A DNA stretch of 64,000 nucleotides from Paeniglutamicibacter psychrophenolicus (GTDB taxonomy: Bacteria; Actinomycetota; Actinomycetes; Actinomycetales; Micrococcaceae), in NCBI RefSeq assembly GCF_030812255.1, contig NZ_JAUSSH010000004.1:224931-288930 (forward strand), in the 5' to 3' direction. Positions 1 through 8,685 of the stretch are shown here, piece by piece (position 1 is the stretch's first letter; every line of letters starts with the position of its first letter). The notes under the pieces were generated by a model that had not been told where the DNA came from, ran no database searches, and saw only the letters and a list, made by a program, of their open reading frames with translations. The position numbers were made by a program, and so were the translations under genes.

Positions 1-183
1 TACACGCTGTATGAGAATGGCATCGCCGTCGACAGGCAGGATCTGGCCGCCGCCACCCCCGCGGCCCAGAAGGCCTCAACCTCGTTCACCGACAAGGCAC
101 CGGGCACCTACCGATACGTCGCGGAGCTGGCCAATGCGGCAGGCTCCACCCGGTCCAAGACCCTCGTGGTCAACGTCAAGTAA
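1..183 (+). CDS. C-terminal end of a secreted protein with an FN3-like domain (partial)
   Basis: The frame is open from the first base of the window and ends at a TAA at 181-183, giving 60 residues. The stretch reads as a beta-sandwich module: it opens with YTLYENG, continues through APGTYRYVAEL and ends NAAGSTRSKTLVVNVK. That pattern is common in the C-terminal modules of secreted chitinases and other polysaccharide-active enzymes of actinobacteria. No catalytic part is visible, so the enzyme cannot be named. The gene is cut by the window edge, not truncated biologically as far as can be seen. Confidence 0.7.
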   Translation, partial: YTLYENGIAVDRQDLAAATPAAQKASTSFTDKAPGTYRYVAELANAAGSTRSKTLVVNVK

Positions 184-268
184 CCCCGAGCAGCAACGAT
201 CAACAGCCCGGTGCCCCGCAGTCGAATTCCGACGGGGGGCACCGGGTTGTCGGCATTGGAGGCGGTTT

Positions 269-997
269 TTAGGCGGGCACCAGCTCGGAGGCGCCCAGCA
301 CACCGTCGCGCATGGTGGCCACCGAATCGGTGAGCGAGATGAATTCGGTGTCGTGCGTGACCATGACCGTCGCAACCGAGAATTCGCGGGTCACCTCGGC
401 CAGCAGCCGCACGATCGATTCGCTGCGTGCATGGTCCAGCGCCGCGGTGGGCTCGTCGACCAGCAGCACCTTCGGGGAGCCCATGAGGGCACGGGCAATG
501 TTCACGCGCTGGCGCTGTCCACCGGAGAGCTGGTGCGGGCGCTTCGTGGCGCTGTCTTCCAGCCCCACGACCTGAAGCAGTTCCAGGGCGCGGGCCTTGG
601 CGGGCTTCAAGGGCTTGCCGCGCAGGTGGTCGGAGATCATCAGCTGCTCGAGGGCGGTCATCGAGGCCAGCAGGTTGGGCTGCTGGAAGATGATGCCCAC
701 CTTCTCGCGGCGCAGCGTGGTCATTTCCTTGTCGTTCAGGTCGCTGGCGGTGGTGCCGTCGATGATGACCAGCCCGCTGGTGGGACGGATCAGGGTTGCG
801 GCGACGGCCAGCAGCGAGGACTTGCCGGAGCCCGAGGGGCCGATCAGCGAGAGCATCTGCCCGGCGCCCACGCCCAGGTTCACCGAGTCCAGTGCCTTGA
901 TGGTGCCCTGGCCATCCGGGTATTCAAGGGTCAGGTCGATCAGTTGCAGGGGCATGTTGGTGGTTGCGGCAGGCTGGGTTGGTTCCGGGGTGGTCAT
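269..997 (-). CDS. ABC transporter ATP-binding protein (MacB/LolD class)
   Basis: This 242-residue ATPase shows Walker A GPSGSGKSS near residues 53-61, a Q-loop in IIFQQPN, the signature LSGGQRQR and Walker B VLLVDEPTAALD, followed by the switch histidine in MVTHD. The start at 997 is preceded by AAAGGA at good spacing. It lies 62 bases downstream of the FtsX-type permease and the two are surely co-transcribed. In this class one ATPase and one FtsX-type permease move lipids, peptides or drugs out of the membrane rather than importing solutes. The substrate cannot be read from the sequence. Confidence 0.9.
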   Translation of the reverse strand: MTTPEPTQPAATTNMPLQLIDLTLEYPDGQGTIKALDSVNLGVGAGQMLSLIGPSGSGKSSLLAVAATLIRPTSGLVIIDGTTASDLNDKEMTTLRREKVGIIFQQPNLLASMTALEQLMISDHLRGKPLKPAKARALELLQVVGLEDSATKRPHQLSGGQRQRVNIARALMGSPKVLLVDEPTAALDHARSESIVRLLAEVTREFSVATVMVTHDTEFISLTDSVATMRDGVLGASELVPA

Positions 998-1059
998 GGG
1001 ATTCCTTTGCGCGGGAGATTCAGGGGAAAAGTTGGTGGGCGGGGCGGGCGCGCGTGGTG

Positions 1060-2175
1060 CTAGTTGCCGCCGAGGGCAATGAGCGCGTCGACCTTGGTGA
1101 CGCGGGAGACGGCGAGCGCGGCCCCGGCCAGGCCGAGCAGCACGACCCCGGCGATGGGCAGCAGCGTGGTCGCGGGGGTCAGCAGGAAGGGTGCGGCCTT
1201 GGCGGCGAAGGTGCCGCCGAGGATGCCGATGCCGCCGCCGATTCCGGCTCCGAGCAGCAGCACGATGCTGGCCTGGGTGATGGCGTCCTTCAGCACGTAG
1301 CCTCCCGATCCACCCAGGGCCTTGAGCACCGCGATGTCGCGGGTGCGCTGCACGGTCCAGACCGTGAGGAAGGCCAGGATCACCAGGGCCGAGATGCCGT
1401 AGAGGAAGCCCTGCATCATCAGCAGCGAGCCGTTCTCGCTCTTGTAGGAGCCCAGCGCCGCGTAGGAGCCGGTGCGGGTGGTGCTGACGGTGGCCGCTGC
1501 GGCATTTGCGCCATCCGTGTCCACGGTGGCGTCGTCCTGGTTGGTGACGGCGATGACGGTTCCGACCTGCGTGCCCTGGCCCAGGTGCGCGAGCTTGGCC
1601 CACGAATCCAGGTCCGTGTAGAGGACCGAGGTGTGCGAATACCAGTTGTCGGCGGCGATCCCGCCGACCACCAGGTCAACCCCGGCCATGGAGATGGTGT
1701 CGCCGATGCCCAGGGAGAGGTCCTTGGCGACCGAGTCGCCGATGACGACCTTCCCGGCTTCGAGGGGCAGAGGCGCCAGCCCGCTGCCGTCCGGGATGCC
1801 GAAGACCGCGACGTTGGTGGTGCCGCTGCTGGTCTCGGAGCCGGCCGCGGATCCGGTCAGGCGGGTCTGGGTGATGCCGAGCGCTTGCGCCGAGGCGACG
1901 CCGGGGCGGTTGCCCCAGGCGCGCACCTGGTCGGCAGTGACCTGGCTTTCGGTGAAGGATGCCTTGGGGTCGTTGCCGCTGGCGGCACCGAAGGCGATGG
2001 TGTCGACGGGCCGGGTTTCGCTGCCGAGGTTTTTCAGCGCGGAGGTGGACTGGTTGCCCAGCCCCGCGGTGAGCCCGGAGAGCATGACCAGCAGCAGCGT
2101 GATGAGGGCAACCACCGACCCCATGAGGGCGAAGCGGCCCTTGGCGAAGCGGATGTCGCGGATTGCAAGAAACAC
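1060..2175 (-). CDS. ABC transporter permease, FtsX/DevC type
   Basis: The product has 371 residues and the usual FtsX layout: an N-terminal membrane helix (about residues 15-40), a large extracytoplasmic region (about 40-245), then three C-terminal helices around 255-275, 305-330 and 335-360. The conserved cytoplasmic segment RTRDIAVLKALG, typical of FtsX/MacB permeases, sits before the third helix. The start is GTG. An inverted repeat at 2272-2289 lies upstream and may be the operator for this transporter. The partner ATPase follows at 269-997. The exported substrate is unknown. Confidence 0.88.
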   Translation of the reverse strand: MFLAIRDIRFAKGRFALMGSVVALITLLLVMLSGLTAGLGNQSTSALKNLGSETRPVDTIAFGAASGNDPKASFTESQVTADQVRAWGNRPGVASAQALGITQTRLTGSAAGSETSSGTTNVAVFGIPDGSGLAPLPLEAGKVVIGDSVAKDLSLGIGDTISMAGVDLVVGGIAADNWYSHTSVLYTDLDSWAKLAHLGQGTQVGTVIAVTNQDDATVDTDGANAAAATVSTTRTGSYAALGSYKSENGSLLMMQGFLYGISALVILAFLTVWTVQRTRDIAVLKALGGSGGYVLKDAITQASIVLLLGAGIGGGIGILGGTFAAKAAPFLLTPATTLLPIAGVVLLGLAGAALAVSRVTKVDALIALGGN

Positions 2176-2271
2176 GGGTGGGGTTCGCTTTCAGTGGATG
2201 GAGCGGGGACCTTGCCGGCGGCAACTTCCCCCTTCTTATCTCCCATCCTCTGTTTTCCCGCACCCGTGCAC

Positions 2272-2289
2272 ATCGACCATACGGTTGAT
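2272..2289. promoter_or_regulatory. Putative TetR-type operator, inverted repeat
   Basis: The site reads ATCGACC-ATAC-GGTTGAT, an inverted repeat with 7-base arms and one mismatch. It sits 97 bases upstream of the FtsX-type permease start. A nearly identical element with perfect arms occurs at 29672-29689. The size and shape fit TetR-family operators that commonly control ABC export operons, but no regulator gene is adjacent, so the protein that binds is not known. Confidence 0.5.
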
Positions 2290-2313
2290 TGGTGCCGCTC
2301 GGTTGGCGCGGTC

Positions 2314-3129
2314 CTATTCGGGCATTTCCCCGCGCACCCACGCGATGTAGCGATGCAGCGTGCCTTCGACGGTGGCGTGGGCGTCGGATTCCAAGACCCC
2401 GAAGGCGCTGTACAGCCGCTCGAATTCCAGCGGCATCACGGTGTCCAGGATCCGCTCGATGGTGCCAGCCGGCAGCGGGATGTTGTTCACGTAGCTGCGC
2501 ATGGCGTTGGCCGATTTCCGGTCCCCGCCCACGGCGATGGTGTCCCCGGTGACCAGCACCCCGGCGCCGGTCTGGCCGGCCGGCCAGTGCACGACCGAAC
2601 TGCCGGCAAAGTGGCCGCCGCATTGGTGCATCACCAGCCCCGGCAGCAGCTCGATGCTTCCCTCCCAGAGCCTGATGGCCGGGTCGGGCCTCCGGATCCA
2701 TTGCTCGTCGGCCTTGGCCACGTAGACCGGGGCATGGCCGAAGCGGTGGCTGTACTGGATCGAGGAACCGGTCAGGTGCGGGTGGCTCGAGGCGATGGCC
2801 GCCACCCCGCCGAGTTCCTCGATGCGCGCCGCTCCGGCCGCGTCGATGAAGCCGGGCGGTTCAAAGAGCAGGTTCCCGCCGGGCGTGGACACCAGCAGCC
2901 CGCGCTGCCCGATGCCCAGGCGCGGCGTGGCGGTGACGGCGTGGAGCCCGGGTTCCAGTTCGGTGACCACGAGCCGGTGGCCGGCGGCCTCGAGCTCGTC
3001 GCGGGTGGTCCAGGCCTGGCCGGTTGCCGGGACCCACTGGCGTTCGTCCTCGCAGATCGCGCAGCGTTCGGGCGGGAGGGCGGCGTCCGGGTGCTCGATG
3101 GCGCAGGTCGCACAGGTGAAGATGGTCAT
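2314..3129 (-). CDS. MBL-fold metallo-hydrolase with N-terminal zinc ribbon
   Basis: The 271-residue protein begins with two cysteine pairs, C6-x2-C9 and C23-x2-C26, which look like a small zinc ribbon. A metallo-beta-lactamase fold follows. The usual metal motif HxHxDH is replaced by HPHLTG near residue 120, so the aspartate and third histidine are missing. A later GGH and GDT (in VTGDT) are kept. The start at 3129 was chosen because the cysteine pairs begin at once. It lies 59 bases downstream of mmsB and may be read through from the valine operon. The reaction is unknown. Confidence 0.8.
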   Translation of the reverse strand: MTIFTCATCAIEHPDAALPPERCAICEDERQWVPATGQAWTTRDELEAAGHRLVVTELEPGLHAVTATPRLGIGQRGLLVSTPGGNLLFEPPGFIDAAGAARIEELGGVAAIASSHPHLTGSSIQYSHRFGHAPVYVAKADEQWIRRPDPAIRLWEGSIELLPGLVMHQCGGHFAGSSVVHWPAGQTGAGVLVTGDTIAVGGDRKSANAMRSYVNNIPLPAGTIERILDTVMPLEFERLYSAFGVLESDAHATVEGTLHRYIAWVRGEMPE

Positions 3130-3188
3130 CGCGGATCCCTTCCGTGTCGGATGCGGGCCGTGGGGCTCCCGCCGGCGAACGTGCCCGG

Positions 3189-4115
3189 CTAGCCCTGCGA
3201 ACCGTCCCTGATGTCGGTGATGATGCCGGAGAAGTCGCGTCCGGCCCCGCCCTCGTCGGCGAACCTGCGGTAGATCCGCGCGGCCAGCGGGCCCAGTTGC
3301 GCGGCAACCCCCGCATGCTCGAGCGCGTTCAGCGCCAGGCCCAGGTCCTTGGCCATCAACGCCCCGGCAAACCCGGGAACATAGTCGCGGTTCGCCGGCG
3401 AGGCCGGCACCGGGCCGGGGACCGGGCAGTTGGTGGTGACCGACCAGCATTGGCCCGAGGCCGTGGAGATCACGTCGAAGAGCGCCTGGTGGGTCAGCCC
3501 GAGCTTTTCGCCCAGCACGAAGGCCTCGGCCGCGCCGATCATGGAGATGCCCAGCAGCATGTTGTTGCAGATCTTCGCGGCCTGGCCGGCCCCGTGCCCG
3601 CCGCAATGCACCAGTTTCTTGCCCATAACCTGCAGCAGCGGGGTGATCTGTTCCAGGTCGGGGGCCTCGGCACCGATCATGAAGGTCAGCGTCCCGGCCT
3701 CGGCTCCGACCACTCCGCCGGAGACCGGCGCGTCGGCGGAGCGGTGCCCGGCGGCCAGCGCGATTTCCGCTGCCTCGCGGGCCTGGGCCACGTCGATGGT
3801 GGAGCAGTCCAGGAACAGGGTGTCGGGCCCGGCGACCTCGAGCAGGCCGGGCTCCCCGACGCCGCGGTAGGCGTCGAGCAGGATGTCGCCGGAGGGGAAC
3901 ATCGTCAACACGATGGCCGCACCGGTGGCGGCCTCCGAGGCGCTGGCGGCACAGGGCACCCCGGCTGCGGTGGCCGCGTCAACGGCCGCGGGGACCACGT
4001 CGAAGCCCGCGACGTCGAATCCGGCCTTGATGAGGTTCACCGCCATGGGTTCGCCCATGTGCCCGAGTCCCAGGAATGCTATCTTGCCCGCGGAGGCGGG
4101 TGTCTTCTCGCTCAT
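3189..4115 (-). CDS. mmsB: 3-hydroxyisobutyrate dehydrogenase
   Basis: This 308-residue enzyme oxidises 3-hydroxyisobutyrate to methylmalonate semialdehyde with NAD in valine breakdown. It shows the Rossmann motif GLGHMG near the N-terminus, the substrate-binding DAPVSGG motif in the middle and the catalytic lysine in GQAAKICNNM. The ATG at 4115 overlaps the TGA of the preceding hydrolase gene as ATGA and has a GGAGGA site ahead of it. Length is normal for the family. It is the third step encoded in the mms operon. The beta-hydroxyacid dehydrogenase family is broad, so the assignment rests on the neighbours as well. Confidence 0.9.
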   Translation of the reverse strand: MSEKTPASAGKIAFLGLGHMGEPMAVNLIKAGFDVAGFDVVPAAVDAATAAGVPCAASASEAATGAAIVLTMFPSGDILLDAYRGVGEPGLLEVAGPDTLFLDCSTIDVAQAREAAEIALAAGHRSADAPVSGGVVGAEAGTLTFMIGAEAPDLEQITPLLQVMGKKLVHCGGHGAGQAAKICNNMLLGISMIGAAEAFVLGEKLGLTHQALFDVISTASGQCWSVTTNCPVPGPVPASPANRDYVPGFAGALMAKDLGLALNALEHAGVAAQLGPLAARIYRRFADEGGAGRDFSGIITDIRDGSQG

Positions 4116-5200
4116 GTTCTTCCTCCGGTCGTCGTCGTGTCGCTCGGCACGCGTGGGTTCAGTTTGAGTTCGCGTTCCCCCAGGGAGGCAAAGCTGGCTT
4201 CCACCAGCTCGCGGTCCACCTCGGCCAGGGTGGCCGGGTTCCACGCCGGGGCGTAGTCCTTGTCGATGACCTGGGCGCGGATGCCCTCGGGGAAATCACG
4301 GGAGGCCAGGGCGCGCAGCCCCACCCGATACTCCTGTTCCAGGGCCTCTTCGAGGGTTGCCAGCTCCCTGGCCCGGCGCAGCGAGGCCAGGGTCAGCTTT
4401 AACGCCGTCGGCGATTTCTTCGCCAGCGTCGCCACCGACATCCGGGCTTCCTCGTTGCCCGCGTCGGCCAGGACCGCCAGTGCGGCAACAATGTCCTCGA
4501 CCTCGTCGTGCCCGTAGGCGGCATCGAGCCAGGGGCGCCAGGATTCCAGCTGGGAGGCGGGGGCCGGCAGGATGAAGCCGGGCAGGAGGTCAGCGACAGG
4601 GGTCTGCTCCAGGGCACTGAAGAGTTCCTCCGCACGGTTGAAGTCGATCAGGTGATCGGCCAGTCCCAGGTAGAGCACCTCGGCGGCGCCCAGGTGCTCC
4701 CCGGTCAGGGCCGCGTGGGTGCCACTCTGCCCCGGGGCGCGGGAGAGCAGGTAGGTGCCCCCGACATCCGGGACGAACCCGATGGTGGTTTCCGGCATGC
4801 CGCTGCGCGTCCGGGTGGTGACCAGCCGGTGGCTCCCGTGGGCGGAGATGCCCACGCCGCCGCCCAGGACCAGCCCGTCCATGTAGGCGATGTAGGGCTT
4901 GGGATAGGCGTTGATGAGGGAATTGAGCCGGTATTCGGTGGCCCAGAAGCCCGCGGTCTGTGTGCCGCCGGAGGCGATGTCGCGGTGGATCGCCACAATG
5001 TCGCCTCCGGCACACAGCCCGCGCTCCCCGGCCCCGCGCACCAGCACCTGGTCCACCGCCGGGTCCTGCGCCCAATCGGTGAGGGTCTCGAGCATGGCCT
5101 CGGCCATCAAGGCCGTCAGGGCATTGACCGCCCGCGGCCGGTTCAACGTGATCACGCCCAGGGTGCCGCGCACCTCAAGGAGGACTTCGGGTTCGGCCAT
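4112..5200 (-). CDS. 3-hydroxyisobutyryl-CoA hydrolase
   Basis: The 362-residue protein belongs to the crotonase fold, as shown by GVITLNRPRAVNALT near the N-terminus and the oxyanion-hole region in AGGDIVAIHRD and GLVLGGGVGIS. Its length, about 100 residues more than a plain enoyl-CoA hydratase, and the segment PETTIGFVPDVGGT mark it as the 3-hydroxyisobutyryl-CoA hydrolase branch. It frees 3-hydroxyisobutyrate from CoA for the next enzyme, MmsB. It starts 4 bases after mmsA and overlaps mmsB by ATGA, so the three are translationally coupled. Confidence 0.9.
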   Translation of the reverse strand: MAEPEVLLEVRGTLGVITLNRPRAVNALTALMAEAMLETLTDWAQDPAVDQVLVRGAGERGLCAGGDIVAIHRDIASGGTQTAGFWATEYRLNSLINAYPKPYIAYMDGLVLGGGVGISAHGSHRLVTTRTRSGMPETTIGFVPDVGGTYLLSRAPGQSGTHAALTGEHLGAAEVLYLGLADHLIDFNRAEELFSALEQTPVADLLPGFILPAPASQLESWRPWLDAAYGHDEVEDIVAALAVLADAGNEEARMSVATLAKKSPTALKLTLASLRRARELATLEEALEQEYRVGLRALASRDFPEGIRAQVIDKDYAPAWNPATLAEVDRELVEASFASLGERELKLNPRVPSDTTTTGGRT

Positions 5201-5204
5201 GGGA

Positions 5205-6704
5205 CTAGCTGCCCTCCGGCATCACGAAGCTGGCACCCTGGCGGATGCCCGAGGGCCAGCGGGTGGTGACGGTCTTGGTCTTGGTGCAGAAGCGGAAGCC
5301 GTCGGCCCCGTGCTCGCTCAGGTCCCCGAACCCGGAGGCCTTCCAGCCGCCGAAGGTGTAGTAGGCGATCGGCACCGGGATCGGCACATTGACCCCGACC
5401 ATGCCGACCTGCACGCGCGAGGAGAAGTTCCGCGCGGTGTCCCCGTCCCGGGTGAAGATGGACACGCCGTTGCCGTATTGGTGCTCGCTGGGCAGGCGCA
5501 GCGCTTCCTCGTAGTCCTTGGCGCGCACCACGCAGAGCACCGGCCCGAAGATCTCCTCCCGGTAGATCCGCATGTCCTCGGTGACGTTGTCAAAGAGCGT
5601 GGGACCGACCCAGAAGCCGTCCTCGTGCCCGGCCACGTTCAGCCCGCGGCCGTCGATCAGCAGCGAGGCACCTTCGTCCACGCCGACCTGGATGTAGTCT
5701 TCGATGCGTTCCTTGGCGCTTTGGGCCACGACCGGGCCGAAGTCGGCGCCCTCGTCCATGCCGTCGCCGACCTTCAGCTTCCCGATGCGCTCCTTCAGCT
5801 TGGAGACCAGGGCATCGGCCGTGGCCTCGCCGACCGGGATGGCCACGGAGATGGCCATGCAGCGTTCGCCGGCGGACCCGAAGCCCGCGCCCATGAGGGC
5901 GTCGGCAACCATTTCCAGGTCCGCGTCCGGCATGATCACCAGGTGGTTCTTGGCCCCGCCGAAGCACTGGGCGCGCTTGCCGTGCGCGGCGGCGGTGGCA
6001 TAGATGCTCTGGGCGATCGGGGTGGAGCCGGTGAACCCGATGGCCTTCACGCGCGGGTCCTCGAGCAGCGTGTCCACCGCCTCCTTGTCGCCGTTGACGA
6101 CGTTGAACACCCCGTCGGGCAGGCCGGCCTCGGTAAAGAGCTCGGCCAGGCGCAGCGGCACGGAGGGGTCGCGCTCGGAGGGCTTGAGGATGTAGGAGTT
6201 GCCCGAGGCCAGGGCCGGGCCGGCCTTCCACAGCGGGATCATGGCCGGGAAGTTGAACGGGGTGATTCCGGCGATCACGCCCAGGGGCTGGCGCATCGAG
6301 TGCACGTCGATGCCGGCTCCGGCGCTGTCGGAGAATTCGCCCTTGAGCAGGGACGGGGCCGCGGCGCAGAACTCGATGACCTCGAGCCCGCGCTGGATGT
6401 CACCCTTGGAGTCGGGGAAGGTCTTGCCGTGCTCGCTGGTCAGCAGCGCTGCCAGCTCGTCCATGTTCGCGTAGACGAGCTCGACGAACTTGTTCAGGAT
6501 GCGGGCCCGGCGCTGCGGGTTCACCTGTCCCCATTCGACCTGGGCCGCCTCGGCCACGGCGATCGCGGCGCGGACCTCGTCGGCCGAGGCCAGCGGAAGC
6601 TTCGATTGCACGGCCCCGGTGGAGGGGTTGTACACGTCGGAGAAACGCCCGGAGGTTCCGGCGACGTGGGCGCCGCCCACGTAGTGGGTCAGTTCACGAG
6701 TCAT
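5205..6704 (-). CDS. mmsA: Methylmalonate-semialdehyde dehydrogenase (CoA-acylating)
   Basis: A 499-residue aldehyde dehydrogenase that turns methylmalonate semialdehyde into propionyl-CoA, the last dedicated step of valine (and thymine) breakdown. Visible features are the NAD-binding FTGSTP, the catalytic cysteine in SAGERCMA near residue 284, and the family segment KTKTVTTRWP close to the C-terminus. It is the first gene of the leftward mms operon, with a promoter and palindromic operator at 6783-6804. Length is standard. It is followed after 4 bases by the hydrolase gene. Confidence 0.94.
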   Translation of the reverse strand: MTRELTHYVGGAHVAGTSGRFSDVYNPSTGAVQSKLPLASADEVRAAIAVAEAAQVEWGQVNPQRRARILNKFVELVYANMDELAALLTSEHGKTFPDSKGDIQRGLEVIEFCAAAPSLLKGEFSDSAGAGIDVHSMRQPLGVIAGITPFNFPAMIPLWKAGPALASGNSYILKPSERDPSVPLRLAELFTEAGLPDGVFNVVNGDKEAVDTLLEDPRVKAIGFTGSTPIAQSIYATAAAHGKRAQCFGGAKNHLVIMPDADLEMVADALMGAGFGSAGERCMAISVAIPVGEATADALVSKLKERIGKLKVGDGMDEGADFGPVVAQSAKERIEDYIQVGVDEGASLLIDGRGLNVAGHEDGFWVGPTLFDNVTEDMRIYREEIFGPVLCVVRAKDYEEALRLPSEHQYGNGVSIFTRDGDTARNFSSRVQVGMVGVNVPIPVPIAYYTFGGWKASGFGDLSEHGADGFRFCTKTKTVTTRWPSGIRQGASFVMPEGS

Positions 6705-6782
6705 GTGATTGATGCTCCTTCGGCAAGAATTTGCGAAAAACGCGGCAACGCCCTGTGATGCGCACCACGCCCTGTACCCAAA

Positions 6783-6804
6783 AATATACTCGGACTTCCT
6801 ACTA
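6783..6804 (-). promoter_or_regulatory. mms operon promoter with palindromic operator
   Basis: On the minus strand the -10 hexamer TATATT (6783-6788) is overlapped by an 18-bp imperfect palindrome at 6787-6804 with arms TAGTAGGA and TCCGAGTA around a 2-base centre. It lies 79 bases upstream of the mmsA start. An operator in this position would block polymerase, so the operon is probably repressed until a pathway intermediate is present. The repressor is not encoded next to it. Confidence 0.5.
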
Positions 6805-6883
6805 AATTGCTAGGGTTGGGTCGTCCCGCCGATTGCCGGTTCCCAAACCTGACCGCGTGCACCGAAGTTGATAGGTTGGGAGG

Positions 6884-7687
6884 GTGAAGATTGCTACTTG
6901 GAATGTGAACTCCCTCCGTGCCCGTGCCGACCGCGTCGAGGACTGGCTGCGCCGCAGCGACGTCGACGTCCTGGCCATCCAGGAAACCAAGTGCAAGGAC
7001 GAGAACTTCCCCTGGGAACTGTTCGAGAACAACGACTACGAGGTGGCCCATTTCGGCTTCAGCCAGTGGAACGGCGTGGCCATCGCCTCCCGCGTGGGCC
7101 TCGACGACGTCGAGCGCACCTTCGTGGACCAGCCGGCCTTCGGCAAGGGGGGCAAGGACCCCGTGCAGGAGGCCCGCGCCATCGGCGCCACCTGCGGCGG
7201 GGTGCGCATCTGGAGCCTGTACGTGCCCAACGGCCGCGCCCTGGACGACGAGCACATGCCCTACAAGCTCTCCTGGCTCGACACGTTGAACAGGCAGGCG
7301 GCGGGCTGGCTCGGGCAGAACCCCGAGGCGCAGGTCGCCTTGATGGGTGATTTCAACATCGCCCCGCGCGACGAGGACGTCTGGGACATCGACTTCTTCC
7401 ACGAGAACAACCTCACCCATGTCTCGGCCCCGGAACGTGCCGTCTTCGAGGCGTTCCTGGAGACCGGGTTCGTCGACGTGGTCCGCCCGCACACCGACAC
7501 CCCCAAGACCTACACCTACTGGGACTACACGCAGCTGCGCTTCCCGAAGAACGAGGGTATGCGCATCGACTTCACCCTGGCCTCCCCCGCACTGGCCGCA
7601 CGCGTCGTCGACGCACAGATCGACCGCGAGGAGCGCAAGGGCAAGGGCGCCTCGGACCACGTCCCGGTGATCGTGGAGCTGGACTAG
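6884..7687 (+). CDS. xthA: Exodeoxyribonuclease III
   Basis: The 267-residue enzyme cuts the backbone at abasic sites and removes 3' blocking groups in base excision repair. Motifs along the chain are WNVNSLRAR, IQETKCKD (metal-binding Glu), LYVPNGR, GDFNIAPRDEDVWD and the C-terminal SDHVPVIVEL with the catalytic Asp-His pair. Start is GTG at 6884, right behind GGGAGG; a TAGGTT element 6 bases upstream suggests the message may begin at the start codon. The length matches the family. An unknown gene follows after 3 bases. Confidence 0.95.
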   Translation: MKIATWNVNSLRARADRVEDWLRRSDVDVLAIQETKCKDENFPWELFENNDYEVAHFGFSQWNGVAIASRVGLDDVERTFVDQPAFGKGGKDPVQEARAIGATCGGVRIWSLYVPNGRALDDEHMPYKLSWLDTLNRQAAGWLGQNPEAQVALMGDFNIAPRDEDVWDIDFFHENNLTHVSAPERAVFEAFLETGFVDVVRPHTDTPKTYTYWDYTQLRFPKNEGMRIDFTLASPALAARVVDAQIDREERKGKGASDHVPVIVELD

Positions 7688-7690
7688 GCC

Positions 7691-8542
7691 ATGGCGCAGG
7701 CAAGCGGTTCAAGTCGGCGGGCCCTCCCGCCGACTTCCTACCTGCGCGTCTTCGAGCCCCTGCGCGCCTTTTCGGATGCCGACCAGCTGGTGGCCGTGGC
7801 CACCGGCCGGGTGAACCGCGAGGCACTGGAGGATGCCAGCGCGGCGGCGGCGCTGGCGCGGCTGACCCGCCCGGCCTCCGACCCGTTCCCGCACCACCAC
7901 ACCGAGGTGTTCCGCAGGCTTGTCACCACCTCCTGGGACGGTGCCGTCAACACCCTGTACTGCCCGGACCAGCTGGCCACGCGCACCATCCTGGCCTCGG
8001 AACAGCTCGACGGCTCCATGCGCCCGCAGCTGCTGGAACTGCTGGTGCCCAGCGTCGCCCGGGCGGCCAATGCCGCGCGCGTGGACCGGCAGCGCTTCAC
8101 CGACGACCTGGCCCACCTGCACACCCGCACCGCGACCTGGGGCATCCCCTTCGGCTGGTTGATCCTGGTGCACGAGGACGACGAGGTGGATGTCATCGAG
8201 GACGGGGAGGAATTGCTCTCCAGCCGGATCTACACCCCGCTGCACCAGGCCCTGGACCGCGTTCGCTATGCCGCGGCCACCCTGGCGATCCACGCACCGG
8301 AGATGGACCTGCTCGACGAACTCGCGGCCCTGAGCGAATGGCTGCAGCTCTTTGACAAGGAATCGGTGGTCGAACTCGACTACGGGCGCATCGCCACCCT
8401 GGTGTGGCCGGATGATTCCCCGCACGACCTGCGCCTGGGCATCGAGTCGCTGGCCGAATCCGACATGACCGGGGCCGCCGCCTCCTACCGCAGGCTCTCC
8501 AACCGCTGGCTGGCGGTCCGCCAGCTCGCCCGGGCCAACTAG
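7691..8542 (+). CDS. Conserved actinobacterial protein of unknown function
   Basis: I do not recognise a named function for this 283-residue soluble protein. It has no signal peptide or membrane segment. It is rich in Ala, Leu and charged residues and appears largely helical, with an acidic patch (VHEDDEVDVIEDGEE) near residues 160-175. It begins 3 bases after xthA, so it is probably translated from the same message. A role linked to DNA repair is possible from position alone but is not shown by any motif. Confidence 0.75.
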   Translation: MAQASGSSRRALPPTSYLRVFEPLRAFSDADQLVAVATGRVNREALEDASAAAALARLTRPASDPFPHHHTEVFRRLVTTSWDGAVNTLYCPDQLATRTILASEQLDGSMRPQLLELLVPSVARAANAARVDRQRFTDDLAHLHTRTATWGIPFGWLILVHEDDEVDVIEDGEELLSSRIYTPLHQALDRVRYAAATLAIHAPEMDLLDELAALSEWLQLFDKESVVELDYGRIATLVWPDDSPHDLRLGIESLAESDMTGAAASYRRLSNRWLAVRQLARAN

Positions 8543-8685
8543 CCGGGCCCTCAACGGCTCGCCCCTGCCACGCGTGCATCATGGCGATCACCGAAGGACC
8601 CCGGGTCACCGCGAAGCGTCCCCTTGCCCCCGAGCGGGTGCCGGAGCGTGAGGGCCCGGTCCCGCTATCCGGTTGATAGTCTCAA

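Noticed and set aside
964..3192. A 742-codon open frame on the plus strand opposite the transporter and MBL genes
   Set aside because: It is rich in Gly, Arg, Asp and Gln from the antisense of GC3-biased codons, lacks a ribosome site and domain signatures, and the opposite strand has clear motifs.
4911..6758. A long plus-strand frame opposite mmsA and the hydrolase
   Set aside because: It is another antisense shadow. The opposite strand holds the catalytic motifs of known enzymes and the operon spacing.
8543..8659. CCGGGCCCTCA (8543-8553) and TGAGGGCCCGG (8649-8659) as a regulatory hairpin
   Set aside because: The 11-base arms are exact but 95 bases apart in GC-rich DNA; a chance match is plausible and no function is suggested.
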